Assembly: GCA_003988855.1 (NCBI GenBank)
Contig: QYAI01000107.1
Location: 1 to 64,000 of the forward strand
Source: Arachnopeziza araneosa
Taxonomy: Eukaryota; Ascomycota; Leotiomycetes; Helotiales; Arachnopezizaceae
DNA: 64,000 nucleotides
Direction: 5' to 3'
In this document: piece after piece, positions 11,024 through 20,961 of the stretch
Layout of the letters: each line of letters starts with the position of its first letter
Numbering within the stretch: position 1 is the stretch's first letter
Notes under the pieces: generated by a model
Told to the model about the DNA's origin: nothing
Seen by the model: the letters and a program-made list of their open reading frames with translations, nothing else
Databases searched by the model: none
Made by a program: the position numbers and the translations under genes

Positions 11024-11742
11024 TTAGAATTTGGTCAATTGTCGGGTTTGAGAATCACGTACCATGAGCATGATTATTTTGAGCTGCACAGAAAACCCCG
11101 CACATGCTTCAGATGCGGTTGGAGGCCCGAGAATCTTCGTTAATGTGACAGTTCCTTCGGTTGATGACACTGAAGTCTTTGTTGCTGTTGTTGTTATCGG
11201 TGGCGCTGATGAAATGCTAAGCGAATTGGACATTGTATTTTCAGGCGTGACAGTTTTGCTCGAAGGCGCAGCTGTCGAACTAGCAGCTGCCGTCACAGAC
11301 GAAGCTGCTGCGGTGGTGGATATACTGGCGATCGCTGTTGCAGTTGTTATGACGCTTGCAGATGCCACTGCATCAGAGCAGTATCCTGAGTAGATACCTG
11401 AAGCGGTATTAATATCCAATTTAACATCGCCAGCATAAGTACAATAAGCGAGAGGCAACTCGTAATGAACTTGTAGGCAGCGATTTGAATATCAGGGCGA
11501 CAATAGCAATGATTCTCGGAATAGACGCTCCCACCATTGACGCAGCCCACCCTGTACCCAAGATAATCCGCATAACCGAAATCACCAGAGAAACAAGCAA
11601 TTGCGCATGGTCTCTGATCAGCGAACCCGGCGCGGCTGATTATTGATTGCGGGTCGGTTGCTTGGGCGTGTGAAGTCCAGGAGAGGGAAAAAATGAGGAG
11701 AGATGAAACACAGATTGGTGAAAAGTTGAGATGAGAAGACAT
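11024..11742 (-). pseudogene. small secreted Cys-rich protein (CFEM-like pattern) with a frame break
   Basis: The frame from ATG 11742 gives a signal peptide (hydrophobic VSSLLIFSLSW ending SHAQA), then a cysteine-rich domain: CAIACFSGDFGYADYLGYRV, GCVNGG and HCYCRPDIQ. After FITSC (about 11455-11450) the pattern continues two bases out of frame as YCTYAGDVKLDINTASGIYS and GYC, then a long Ser/Thr/Ala stalk. Without the break this would be a typical Cys-rich domain plus glycosylated linker. A 62-base intron (gttgcc..ttcag) could also restore frame, but its donor is weak and it would remove the coding-like stretch. No GPI or membrane segment is seen before the stop at 11024. It may be a real mutation or a sequencing error. 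Convergent with the GPI-type gene. Confidence 0.5.
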
Positions 11743-12266
11743 GGTTGGAAGCCTTTGGGAAAGAGTTGATTGAAGCTTCCAGGAATACTAATCTATTAAA
11801 TCCATGAGCAGTGAGGCTGTGTCGAGAGGTTGAAAAAAGCAAATTGAAACTTGAACGCCGAATTGCCCAATTGAAATGAATGTAGGATGAAAGGCTGAGG
11901 GGGCGCTCGCATGCCAGCACATTGTTTCATATCCAACGATAGGCGCATTTGTCTTACTGTCTTTTCAGAAAATCAAGAATTTTAGAAACGAATAATGATT
12001 GGAATCAAAGCAAAGTAATTCTAAGCACAAGAAATAGAAGAAGAAAATAAGAAAAGTGGCAGATCAATTCTTCCGGTTTTCAGTATAAGCTATGACATAA
12101 ACTCGAACAGAAATATGGGACTTCTCAGTCCCATAAGTCTCATGGTCTTGCCAAGACGTCGCCAAGACGTTAACGGCCTAGAAATAGCTCAGGCTTTCCC
12201 AATTGCTCGCTCAACTTGCTCTGATACTTCTGATTGAGCGCACAGACCGAGTGACATGCTTCTCCC
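11743..12266. other. AT-rich intergenic
   Basis: No gene. A short open frame on the reverse strand (11920-11618) is the upstream region and shadow of the Cys-rich gene. The stretch ends where the left arm of the large inverted repeat begins. Confidence 0.4.
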
Positions 12267-12310
12267 GCAGCATTTCACACCGCTCCTAGTTTTACTTTGC
12301 CCTCGATGAT

Positions 12311-12331
12311 AGCCTAATGTTAAGTTAGGCT
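12311..12331. repeat. hairpin-forming inverted repeat, conserved in both arms
   Basis: agcctaa, tgttaag, ttaggct form a 7-base-arm hairpin in the left arm. The same structure is kept at 14778-14796 in the right arm. Confidence 0.6.
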
Positions 12332-12527
12332 TCTACAGAAAGAATAGGCAAACACAACGTTAACTGCTGTAGATTTTTATACTAGAGCTGCACTGGTAAG
12401 AAGATTGTTCTAAACGACGCTGCACTATATCGAGAAGCCTAGTGATAATTAACAAAGTTATGACGGAGCTGCAAGGATACAATTCATGGAATTTTAAAAC
12501 TTTAATGCCCTTCCTGCTTCCGGATAA

Positions 12528-12546
12528 CCGCCTTGAGTCAAGGCGG
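12528..12546. repeat. perfect 19-base palindrome
   Basis: ccgccttga, g, tcaaggcgg: nine-base perfect arms. It marks the junction between the two repeat blocks of the left arm. The word gaccgccttg also ends the related repeat copy near 48.88 kb. Confidence 0.7.
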
Positions 12547-12717
12547 TCACAATTCGTCTTCGCTAAAGTGTCAGGAAGTGGTAAGGTCGAAGCTCAAATA
12601 CTACAATATTTACTCTACTAAAGTTAATAATAAACTCTGGACAATAAAATACGAGTATCTAAGAGCTCTGCAGTTTAAGTTTCAAGTGCTTGTCTAGGAC
12701 GAGTATTGACATTTTGT
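12528..12717 (-). repeat. dispersed repeat family, copy C (reverse)
   Basis: Read on the reverse strand, this is related to 14171-14335 and 48711-48885. Shared words are atgtcaatactcgtc, gagctcttagatactc, ttgagcttcgac and acttcctgac, and it ends near gaccgccttg. Roughly three quarters of positions agree by eye, with mostly transition differences. Confidence 0.6.
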
Positions 12718-12904
12718 AAGTCCTGTTCGGAAGACAATATAAACTCTCAGAAAACCGTAAATTCCAATATTCCGAATTCATATCCATGAAATGGTCTGCT
12801 TAAGATAGCCTAAGCAAGCCAAACCCATAAATGGGGAAGTGAATGGATTTAAAGTGACATGTACCAATTATCGGTTGCTTTTTAAGTCTCCAGAAAAGAT
12901 CTAT

Positions 12905-13740
12905 TTCCCATCGTAAGCTAGGCGGCGATGTCACAAGGTGCTCCTCCATAGCAATATCCATAACCGGCACCGCCAAAGACCCCTTCTAAATCGATATTGT
13001 CGCACCCGTCGCTAGTTTGCTAGAACTGGGCATTGAAGCCGTAGCCTCCGTAGTATCTTGAACTCCTGTATCCTGATTGGGTATCAATTCGCGGGTTTGG
13101 AGACTATGGGCAAGCGGCGTCTGATCCCAAGGCTTCTTTCCATGATTATATGTCCTAGTCCATGTTCCAACCACTCCAGGCAATGATCCCGGCGAATAGC
13201 TTCTGCCATCCTCCCATAATTCGACGAAAAGAAACGGAAATGAGAACGTCAAGCTTTGAACATTACAAATCTCAGAGAGTGCATTATAGCAATCTTTTCA
13301 GCGTCTGCAGGTGATGGGTTTGTCCATTTCTTGTGTGGCATGCCCGGGCATGGAATTTTGACTCTGGGATTGGCGTAGCCTGCATTTCCAAGCGCCAAGG
13401 GAGTCCATCCGGATTCTAGGGTGTTCGGGGAAATGAAGCATGCTGTCGCGCCAGCAATGGTGAGAGGTATATTTTTCGGCGGGGTAAGTGTTGAAACAAC
13501 AATGTAGGGCCAATGAAAACCGAGGGAGTGGGCGTTATACTTCTGCCAAATCTGCTCTCACTCTTCCTTTGATGGTAGGTGATAGTCATGTTTGTCAACG
13601 TCCCAACAAGAGAAATCGAAGTCATCATATATGTGCCGGAAACAATGACCGTGTTTTGAAATCCACTTCCAGGAAGTTCCCGAGCTTAGAGTAGGATTTC
13701 CATGACCATAGAAAGCAACTTGAGGATTCTGCAAAGTGGA
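12905..13740 (-). pseudogene. decayed host-type gene inside the inverted-repeat element
   Basis: The reverse strand reads a long coding-like run broken by a stop and frameshifts. It includes SSGTSWKWISKHGHCFRHIY, DDFDFSCWDVDKHDYHLP, a TGA, EQIWQKYNAHSLGFHWPYIV, ESGWTPLALGNAGYANPRV and HKKWTNPSPADAEKIA. After a frame change it gives LTFSFPFLFVELWEDGRSYS and PGVVGTWTRTYNHGKKPWDQ. It resembles an uncharacterised fungal protein family I half-recognise but cannot name. No function is offered. Broken frames show that it is dead. It sits between the two arms of the inverted-repeat element, as captured DNA or as an older locus invaded by repeats would. Confidence 0.55.
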
Positions 13741-14009
13741 GGAGGCCTAGTGCATTTGAGGATGTGTGGAGACATCTTGTTGCGGCTGCGTAAGAGATGG
13801 AGGCTACGGAGGAGATGGCAAAGGTGAGACAACAAAGTCAGAGTGCGCGGATGCAGTCGGGGATTTCTTCGCAAGCACTTCTGGGCTGCCTCGAAGCTGT
13901 CGATGAGGGCGTGTTGGTTTTGGTGTCGCTATGTTGTTGAAGAAAGGAGATATTTAGAGGTGGAGAGTTTGATTGGGCAGAACATTCTACCAACAACTTT
14001 ATACAAATA

Positions 14010-14205
14010 TTTGTACTGCCACAGGGCGGCAAGACACTCTTTAGCCCTAGCCTAGACTATTATCAAAATTGCAAAATGTCAATTCTTAATAATTATTTAG
14101 AACTTTTTGTATTGCTACAAGGCCGCGAGACACTCTTTAGCCCTGGCCTGGACCGCAATCAAAACCGCAAAATGTCAATCCTCGTCCTCAACAATCACTT
14201 AAAAC
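14010..14205. repeat. tandem duplication of about 95 bases
   Basis: Copies at about 14010-14102 and 14107-14205 share agacactctttagccct, atcaaaa and gcaaaatgtcaat. Nearly all differences are transitions (for example cctagcctagact versus cctggcctggacc). The first copy is the more T/A-rich one. Confidence 0.65.
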
Positions 14206-14335
14206 TTAGAGCTCTTAGATACTCATCTTTTATTATTTGAAGTATTTATTGACTCTAATGGAATAGAAATTATGGTATTTGAGCTTCTACTTCACAATTT
14301 CCTGACGCTTTGGCGAAGACAAAGCCTCGGAAGGT
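14171..14335 (+). repeat. dispersed repeat family, copy A
   Basis: Matches copy B at 48711-48885 in the same direction and copy C at 12528-12717 in reverse. Shared words are atgtcaat, gagctcttagatactcatct, tttgagcttc and tttcctgac.ctttggcgaag. No coding frame. Confidence 0.65.
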
Positions 14336-14850
14336 GTGACATAGGGTGAGCTATGTGTGGCTGCCTGAGGCACAAAAAGGGAAGCTGCAGACTTCTTTTT
14401 CACAATCCACATTACCTATTTCACTGGAGGCCAAAATGAGTTCTACATTGTGGTGCGCAGGCTGACTCAGGTCGTGCTCACTCTGTTCAGGCTCTGCTAA
14501 GAGAGTGCTTTTAGTTGAGAAGTTGAAATAGGTGAAAGTAGAGCTTGGTAGGAAGTTTTGCACATTCTTTCTTGTTATCCGGAAACAGGAAGGACATTAA
14601 AGATTTCTTTAAATAAGTACGGATTGCATCCTTGTAGCTTCATCCTGACTTTATTAATTATCACTAGGCTTCTTGACATGGTGCAGCGCCGTTTGGAAGA
14701 ATCGTTTCTCATCAGTGCAGCTCTAGTATGAAAATCTACGGCAATCAACATTGTACTTGCCTATTCTTTGTGTAGAAGCCTAACTTAACATTAGGCCATC
14801 AGTCGAGGGCGAAGTGAAACTAGAACGGTGTGAAATGTTTCAAGAGCAGC

Positions 14851-15539
14851 AAGCTTACTAACCCCATACTGTACCCAAGAAAAAGAAAATTGATTCATGA
14901 TACCGAAAGCTGCTTTCATTATCTCTTTTGCCTTGCGACGTTGCTAACTTTCACTTATCGAGATCTAACTCAACACTTTTTTCTGCATTGAGACAAGGAC
15001 AGCGAGAATACAGCTTTTCTTGACTCCTAATTTCTGTGACTTACTACTACTGACGAGAACCTTTATTCTACAAGATTTCTGTTTTTCTCATCAAGACTTG
15101 CAAGTTTTCAAAAGATAGGTAGAAAAAGCTTGAGGAATTTAGAATTGGCTTTCAAATTTGGTGTTGATCTCCATCAATGTGAGCTGAGCACAAAGATCTA
15201 TCCACCACAATAAAAAGCAGCGGCAGCAACAGCGGCGGAAGCACCAGCAGCAACAGTTCCAACAAAACTACCATCTTCAAATGGTACTGATACCTCTTAT
15301 ACCCATCTGCCACTGTTTCACACGTCGCTATGAGCAGCCCTGGATGTCATCCTCAACCTGGACCTCACCGACCTCACCGACCTTTGCAACAACAGCCTGC
15401 TGCTAAAGGTTCCCTGCGTAGTCTCCTTCTTCAACACTCCTCGAAGCGTCTGTATGTACATCCACTCGAATGGACCACACTGCACTTTTCATTCCTCTGC
15501 TGCATTGTGACCAATGATCAACTCAATGCCCACCACTGT
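14851..15539. other. intergenic, nothing recognised
   Basis: AT-rich, then a trinucleotide-rich patch (15215-15260, cag/cgg type). The reverse strand near 15290-15210 reads an alanine-rich end (GTVAAGASAAVAAAAFYCGG) before a stop, but no gene could be built from it. Confidence 0.35.
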
Positions 15540-16087
15540 TGCCTTAGTCAGGGTCCTTGGCAGAAAGGTGCACTCGAGTTGTGGAAGGAATTGCGACGTT
15601 TGAAAGGCATTGGTCTTCAAAATGACCACTCCAGACAACTCATCTAGTGTTTGGGCTTGAATGCACAGCCAGACTGTCAGATTCTTCGTCCTATGTATGC
15701 GTAAATGCCTGTTCATTTGATCTTGGGAATTCCTGCTAAGGATATATACGCAGAACACTGGCTCTTCGCTATAATCAAAAACCAGTCGAAGCTTTACTGT
15801 GGGCATACATTGACAGCGGCTGGATTGATGAATTACATCGGAAATACAAGCCGCGGGGAAATGTCTTTTTGGCACGAGCGAAGCGCGCCGTGGATGAGAA
15901 AGATTTGCCTATTTCACCATTTTTCATGGCCGTCATACTTGCCATGCTTTATAATCATCATGCATTGACCTCCTACCACTTATTTACGACTATCCAATCC
16001 CAATATATCATTGATTATCCAAATCCCGTTAAAATAAAAAAAAAGACTCAAGAATTCCTCTCTACAGCAGCCTTCACAATCTCATAG
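15540..16087 (+). pseudogene. unrecognised coding-like remnant
   Basis: One forward frame reads LAERCTRVVEGIATFERHWS, a stop, LVFGLECTARLSDSSSYVCV, a stop near 15735, then an open run to 16087 with YNQKPVEALLWAYIDSGWID, ELHRKYKPRG and NVFLARAKRAVDEKD. The composition is that of a real protein, but two in-frame stops and no start or introns were found. The tail overlaps the 3' end of the convergent App1-type gene. I do not recognise the family. It may be a decayed gene or chance. Confidence 0.25.
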
Positions 16088-17401
16088 CACTCTTCCGGGC
16101 TCTCAAACAAGAACCAATCCTCTTTTGGCACGTCTTTGAACGCCTTCTCGAATCGCGCTGGTTCGTTCTTAGCTTCGATGCCCAGGGCAGCGATGTCGGT
16201 TACTTTGCGGATTAGGATAATTTTGACCCAGCCGGGGTATTTGCGGTATCTGTTATTTTGTTAGAATTGAAGAGAAAATAAAGGAAAGAAGGATTTACAT
16301 TTCACCATAGGCTTCGGGATCACTTTGTGTTGAATCCCCAACACAGATCATCTTCCTTTTAGGCAACCAGGAGTTAATCTTCATCATTCGATCTGCCTTG
16401 TATTCTTGTGTTCCAAGAGTTAAGTTTGATAATAAGCCCGAAAGATTCATCCAACTCGCATCTCGGAGGATCATGGTTCCCTGGGGGTAAAATTTATGTA
16501 TAAAGCCGGTGAGGAAGTAGTAAAGGTTGTATGGAGAGGCAGAGAGATAGAAGAAAGGTGCGGCGGGTGTGATAAGCGTCTGGATATATTTGTAGAGTTC
16601 TGGCATGCCCGTGATTGGGGTTGGGTCCGAGACGAAGGTAGTGCGGAGGATGCCAATTGGATCGCTGGTCTGAGTGATTTTGATGGAGTCGTCAATGTCT
16701 AGAGCATGTCAGATTTGAGAAATGGGACGTGGGATGCATCATTTACCAGAAATTAATCCCCATCCTTCAGGTTCAGCATAAACTGTCTTCATCTCGAGTA
16801 TTCCATTCGTTCCTTGCGGCACTTTTGCGGTACTAGTAACAACCTCTCCATCTTTGCCCTCCGGGAACCACAAAGGCCGTATGTCACTACTGATCCCATT
16901 GATACTCCCAGGGCTGGTCTTGATCAATTTCTCATTCGCATAATTTATGGCTGTAAGTCGTCCGGGCAGCACAGTTTGCACAAATGGCGTAATCCTCTCT
17001 CTGATCGTTTCCTCAGCCTTGTCTCCCTTTCCCAATCCAACCTTCGATGCTACATCAGCCACCACCTTGCTAACCTCAACACCTGTATCCTGATCGAAAA
17101 CCGCGACGACGAATTCTGCTTCCCAGTTGCCACTGGGAGAGCGAAAAGCTGTATTGTCCAACAACCAAACGGTGTCACTTTTGCTGATGTTTGTGGGGAA
17201 AGGATTCAAGGGACCGAGGTGGGCGAGGACTCTTTGAGTGATGCTTGGACGATGGTCGTGAGCTATTCGGGGGCGGATGTCAGGTAATGTCGATTCAGTC
17301 GAGTCGAAGTTGCGCTCGGCGCGGGTTCGATGTTCCATCTCGCTGCCCGTGGAGCGGTGGACCATCCTTTCGATTGTATCTGTTCGTGAAGGCTTGGCCA
17401 T
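16048..17401 (-). CDS. App1-type phosphatidate phosphatase (DUF2183)
   Basis: Three exons on the reverse strand, 17401-16747, 16698-16299 and 16249-16048, encode 418 aa. Introns are 48 and 49 bases. The catalytic domain shows the HAD-like motif DIDDSIK (Asp219, Asp221), formed exactly across the first splice. Then come IGILRTTFVSDPTPITGMPE, FFYLSASPYNLYYFL (motif II region), FYPQGTMILRD and ICVGDSTQSDPEAYGE (the acidic metal-binding end). These are the App1 Mg-dependent phosphatase signatures. Yeast App1 dephosphorylates phosphatidate at actin patches. The N-terminal 200 residues match the usual preceding region (DTVWLLDNTAF). The family call is firm; location and regulation are inferred. Confidence 0.88.
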
Positions 17402-18246
17402 TTTGGTGGAGAGGCTTTTCGTAACGTAGAGTAGTGTTCCTGGTGGTTAGTAGCGATGCGATGCGATCAATTTGAGAGGGCAGACGTGAGTGAGAAATGG
17501 AGTGGAAGGAGGGGTTTCAGAGGTGTAAGAGCAAGGTTTGGAGATGAAGAGGAGAAGAAGTGAATACGCGCAAGCTTACTGATTATACCTAACTTGAGCT
17601 TCTGGACAGATCAGGAGCTACTGACGGCTGCATGCTTACGCTGAACGGTGAGTCCGAGGAGCAGAGGCCTGATCATTGGTGTTGCTCGAAGGAGCTAATC
17701 GAGACGTCATGCTGGCCAACATCCCCAGAAATTCGGAGGAGTGATCCCTGTCACTTGACGCGAGACGGCACGCATCACACCACCTCAGCTCACCACATTT
17801 ACTCTTGGCATGAAAGAGACAAGTACATCTTGCACAGTAAAAGGAATGGAGAACAATTCATTATCTGATCCTCCTCGCCCGCCTGGTGAATGTCAATGTT
17901 GATGTATCTATGCCCAAGCCAGCTCCAATCCAGCTCTTCGACCAGATCATCAAAGTTCAACAACCACAATTTTCTCCCAATGTTCCCCAGAAGACTTCTA
18001 GGATTGACCAGTTTATGGGAAATATGTCTCAGCAATAAGAAGAAGAGGAGCTTGAGGTGAAATTTGTAGGTTGTCAATTAAGTTACTAACGAATTAATAT
18101 TCTCGAGAAGAGATCAGGTGGCGGTGTTCTGGAAAGGTGAATATGTTCGTGGATAGGCTTTGCCATTTAAACGCACATTTAAAACCTCGTCTTTAGATCT
18201 CGAAACTTACGATTCATTTTCATTTCCTCTACTCCTGTTTTATAAT
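17402..18246. other. 845-base intergenic
   Basis: Upstream region of the App1-type gene and 3' side of the epoxide hydrolase gene. Two small overlapping frames (17632-17868 forward, 18077-17799 reverse) have no recognisable features. Confidence 0.4.
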
Positions 18247-19565
18247 TCAGTCCTCATATCCGTTCTGAGCATGGACGCAGCCATATGCACTACCACCTTT
18301 CCTAAACATATCATGCAAGTCTTTTACAATAGCATCAGGACGTTCAGTAGAAGCAAAATGTCCACCACTCTCATACTCGCTCTCCGCTACGATTGGACCC
18401 AAAGTATGGTTCCACAGCTTCGGCAACAAAATCACATCTTTTGGAAATCTCGCAATCCCAAGAGGAACGTCGATGAAAGCCTGCGCCGCAGCAAGTGCTG
18501 GTGGTTGTCGGTGTTCCATCTCATAGTAAATAGAACTCGTTGCTGCCGGCCCTGCGGTTGAAAAGTAGTAGATGCTGACCCAGATCAGAATCTCATCGTC
18601 AGTCCATGCATAGTTGTCGCTCCAATCATGCAGCTTCTCATAAATCCATGCTAGCAGTCCAACTGGACTGTCCGTTAGGCTGTAACCGATAGTTTGAGGT
18701 CTGGTTGCCTGTTCCTTGAAATAGCCTTGGCCCTGCTCGAAGAAATTTTTGGTCCGTCCAAGGCCAACTATCTCTGATTTTGTCAAGGGAGTGTTCTTTA
18801 TCCTTTCAAGAAGGTCGGGAGGAGAGATGGACGTTGGCTCTACCGGTGCAGCATTGTTGATATGGTATGCTTTGCAATGCTTGGGCCCATATTTCATCGC
18901 AATGAATCTGGTGATAATATATCCTAAGTCTCCGCCTTGAACAACTGATGATGTTAGTCAAATCTCATGAGATAAAGTCATCGACTTACCATATTCTGTA
19001 TAGCCAAGAGAAAGCATCAACTTGTGGCAGGCTTCAGCATGGTGATCGATATTGAACCCCTTCTATTTGGTCGTCAGACTTACTATCCACAACGTCCATC
19101 TCCACCAACACTTACCTTCTTGCTCGCACCCGAAAATCCAAAATCAATCAAACTCGGCGCCACAACATGAAAAGATGGAGAATTTTTCCCACTATTCACC
19201 AACAGTGGTAACAGCTTAGCCACCTCGACAAAGCTACCTGGCCATCCATGAACAAAAAGAAGTGGAATCGAACTTGTAGCTCTGTTCCGCTGATGAACAA
19301 AGTGGACATCATATGTGTCAAATCCTTCTACCTCGATCTGGGTCATATATTGAGGGAGCTCATTTAACTTGGATTCTGCTTTCCGCCAGTCGAATTCAGT
19401 TTGCCAATAGTGTGCTATTCGTTTGATGTCTGCAAGTGGGCAGCCTCGAGACCAGGGATTGTCGAGGTCAATGACTTCGTCTGGGAAATCGGTTAAGGCG
19501 AGCTTCTGTTGCAAGCGTTGGAGTTTTAATTCTGGAATGGCAATCTGAAAGGAGATTGGAGCCAT
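18247..19565 (-). CDS. epoxide hydrolase, microsomal (EPHX1-like) type
   Basis: Three exons on the reverse strand, 19565-19116, 19062-18990 and 18944-18247, encode 406 aa. Introns are 53 and 45 bases. The start MAPISFQIAIPEL is preferred over an ATG 87 bases upstream because it begins the EHN (epoxide hydrolase N-terminal) domain directly. The alpha/beta-hydrolase core has the oxyanion motif HGWPG (residues 106-110), the nucleophile Asp180 in VVQGGDLGY (restored only by splicing; the usual form is HGGDWG), and the general base His370 in SGGHFASTERP. Lid-type segments include TDDEILIWVSIYYFSTAG. It would open epoxides to diols, in detoxification or secondary metabolism. It is divergent from a truncated Zn2Cys6 gene across 396 bases. 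Confidence 0.9.
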
Positions 19566-19961
19566 GTCGTGAGTATTCTTTGATGAATGATTTTCTGAAA
19601 AGTAATCTGGAGTTTGGAGAGAAAACATTGAGACTTGACCAAATTTATACATCCTTCAGACCAGAAACTTGACTCATCATCCCGAGTATATCTCGATAGA
19701 AAGACAACTTCCATTGCATTATTGGTTCCAGCGTAAGTGCTCAATGCCATACGCATGCGACTCAATTATTCAGCGATAGTACCCATCGAGTAGCTGTTCT
19801 AATATGGTTTAGCGCAATACCAACTTACGCTACAGCCAATGAAAGACACGAGGTCCCCTCTTTGCTAACGTCAAGCTTCTTCTTTCTACTTCACACGACA
19901 CAGCGGTGAGAGAAATTAGAGACATAAAGTAACGTCAAACCGAAGGGATTGGCGAGTTGAA
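19566..19961. promoter_or_regulatory. divergent promoter region
   Basis: The 396 bases between the epoxide hydrolase start (reverse) and the Zn2Cys6 start (forward) must hold both core promoters. No clear TATA box or CGG-triplet pair was picked out by eye. Confidence 0.4.
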
Positions 19962-20961
19962 ATGGAATATCAAAGTGCAAAGAGGAGTCCACTTGAAGCG
20001 AGGAAAGTGAGGAAGGGTGGGAGGGGTCAGAAGAGAGTTAAGACGGGGTGTAGGACTTGCAAGTATGTCTCCCTCGCATTAAATTGCGAACTTTCTTCTT
20101 TCCAGACTATGGTCGTTCTGCGTTGCTCCTTTCCCTGCTTCTCATCATTCTCTACCACGCCTGAGACTCTCGCACTGCAACCATCATGACGAAAACCGTC
20201 ACGTGTTTATCCCATCATCTTGTTCCCATCATGAGAGCTAATTTTGTCATAGAATTCGTCACAAAAAATGTGATGAGCTGAAACCAGCCTGTACACAATG
20301 CGTCTCCACGCAACGAGCGTGCGATTTCCTCCCCACGTCGCCTCCTTTCACTGTCACTCAAATTCACCCTGCTTTAAGTCCATCCTGTGGACCTGACACC
20401 GACTCAATGCATTTCACCTACTTTCGCACCGTCTGCGCCCTGGATTTTGCCCTCTACTTCGAGCTGCCGATCTGGGAGGGGCTTGTTCTGCAGGCTGCTA
20501 CCACAGTACCATCGATCTACCACACTGCACTTGCTATTAGCGCATCAAGTCGCATCCATTATCTCCCGAATCATTGTGAGTCCGGGAGTAAATTAGAACT
20601 TGAGAAGTTTGCGATCATGCAGTATAATCTTGCGATTCGGATGCTAAACCAAGCCTTGGATGAGTCGAGCAGGAGTAAGGAGTTGGCGGTTCTTGCTAGT
20701 ATTGTTTTCATCGCCCTGGAAATGATACAAGATGGAGGCCCTGGCGCGGTTGGTATGCACCTTGGGAATGCGAAGAGGATATTGAGGAGTCATGAGGATG
20801 TAGTTAGTACTGAAGGGGTGTTTGGACCTGGCGCGAAAGAACGTGGAACTTGGTGTCTCGATATTGGAATTTCAAATTCTTTAGAGTTGGGGTATCTGGT
20901 TGATGCTGTTGAGAGGATTGAGAGGCAGTTCGAGGTGTTTACATTATTTGAAAGTCAATGA
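19962..20961 (+). CDS. Zn2Cys6 transcription factor, short (probably truncated)
   Basis: Two exons, 19962-20062 and 20253-20961, encode 269 aa. The 190-base intron is long for this window, but splicing is supported because it rebuilds the zinc cluster: TGCRTCK, IRHKKCDELKPAC, TQCVSTQRACDF, with Cys30, 33, 40, 47, 50 and 57. A basic N-terminus (RKGGRGQKRVK) precedes it. The middle region has the usual helical start (FRTVCALDFALYFELPIWEG). Related regulators run to about 450-550 aa, whereas this one stops at FTLFESQ. The frame loses any pattern beyond, so the C-terminal part seems lost. It may still bind DNA. Divergent from the epoxide hydrolase, its likely ancestral target. Confidence 0.75.

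Larger units (their letters stand above)
12267..14850. mobile_element. 2.6 kb element bounded by long imperfect inverted repeats
   Basis: The left arm 12267-12525 matches the reverse complement of 14571-14850 along its length. Shared words include catttcacaccg, gcctaatgttaagttaggct, actagagctgcact, cctagtgataatta and ccttcctg.ttccggataac. A second block, 12528-12717, matches the reverse complement of about 14171-14335. The right arm carries about 235 extra bases between the two blocks. Most differences are C/T and G/A changes. The interior (12740-14000) holds a decayed host-type gene. No transposase was recognised, so this may be a non-autonomous or gene-capturing element, or a palindromic duplication. 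Target-site duplications could not be fixed by eye. Confidence 0.6.

Noticed and set aside
15489..15875. 128-codon reverse frame
   Set aside because: No domain, and it lies opposite a stretch that reads more protein-like on the forward strand. Evidence is too weak for a gene call.
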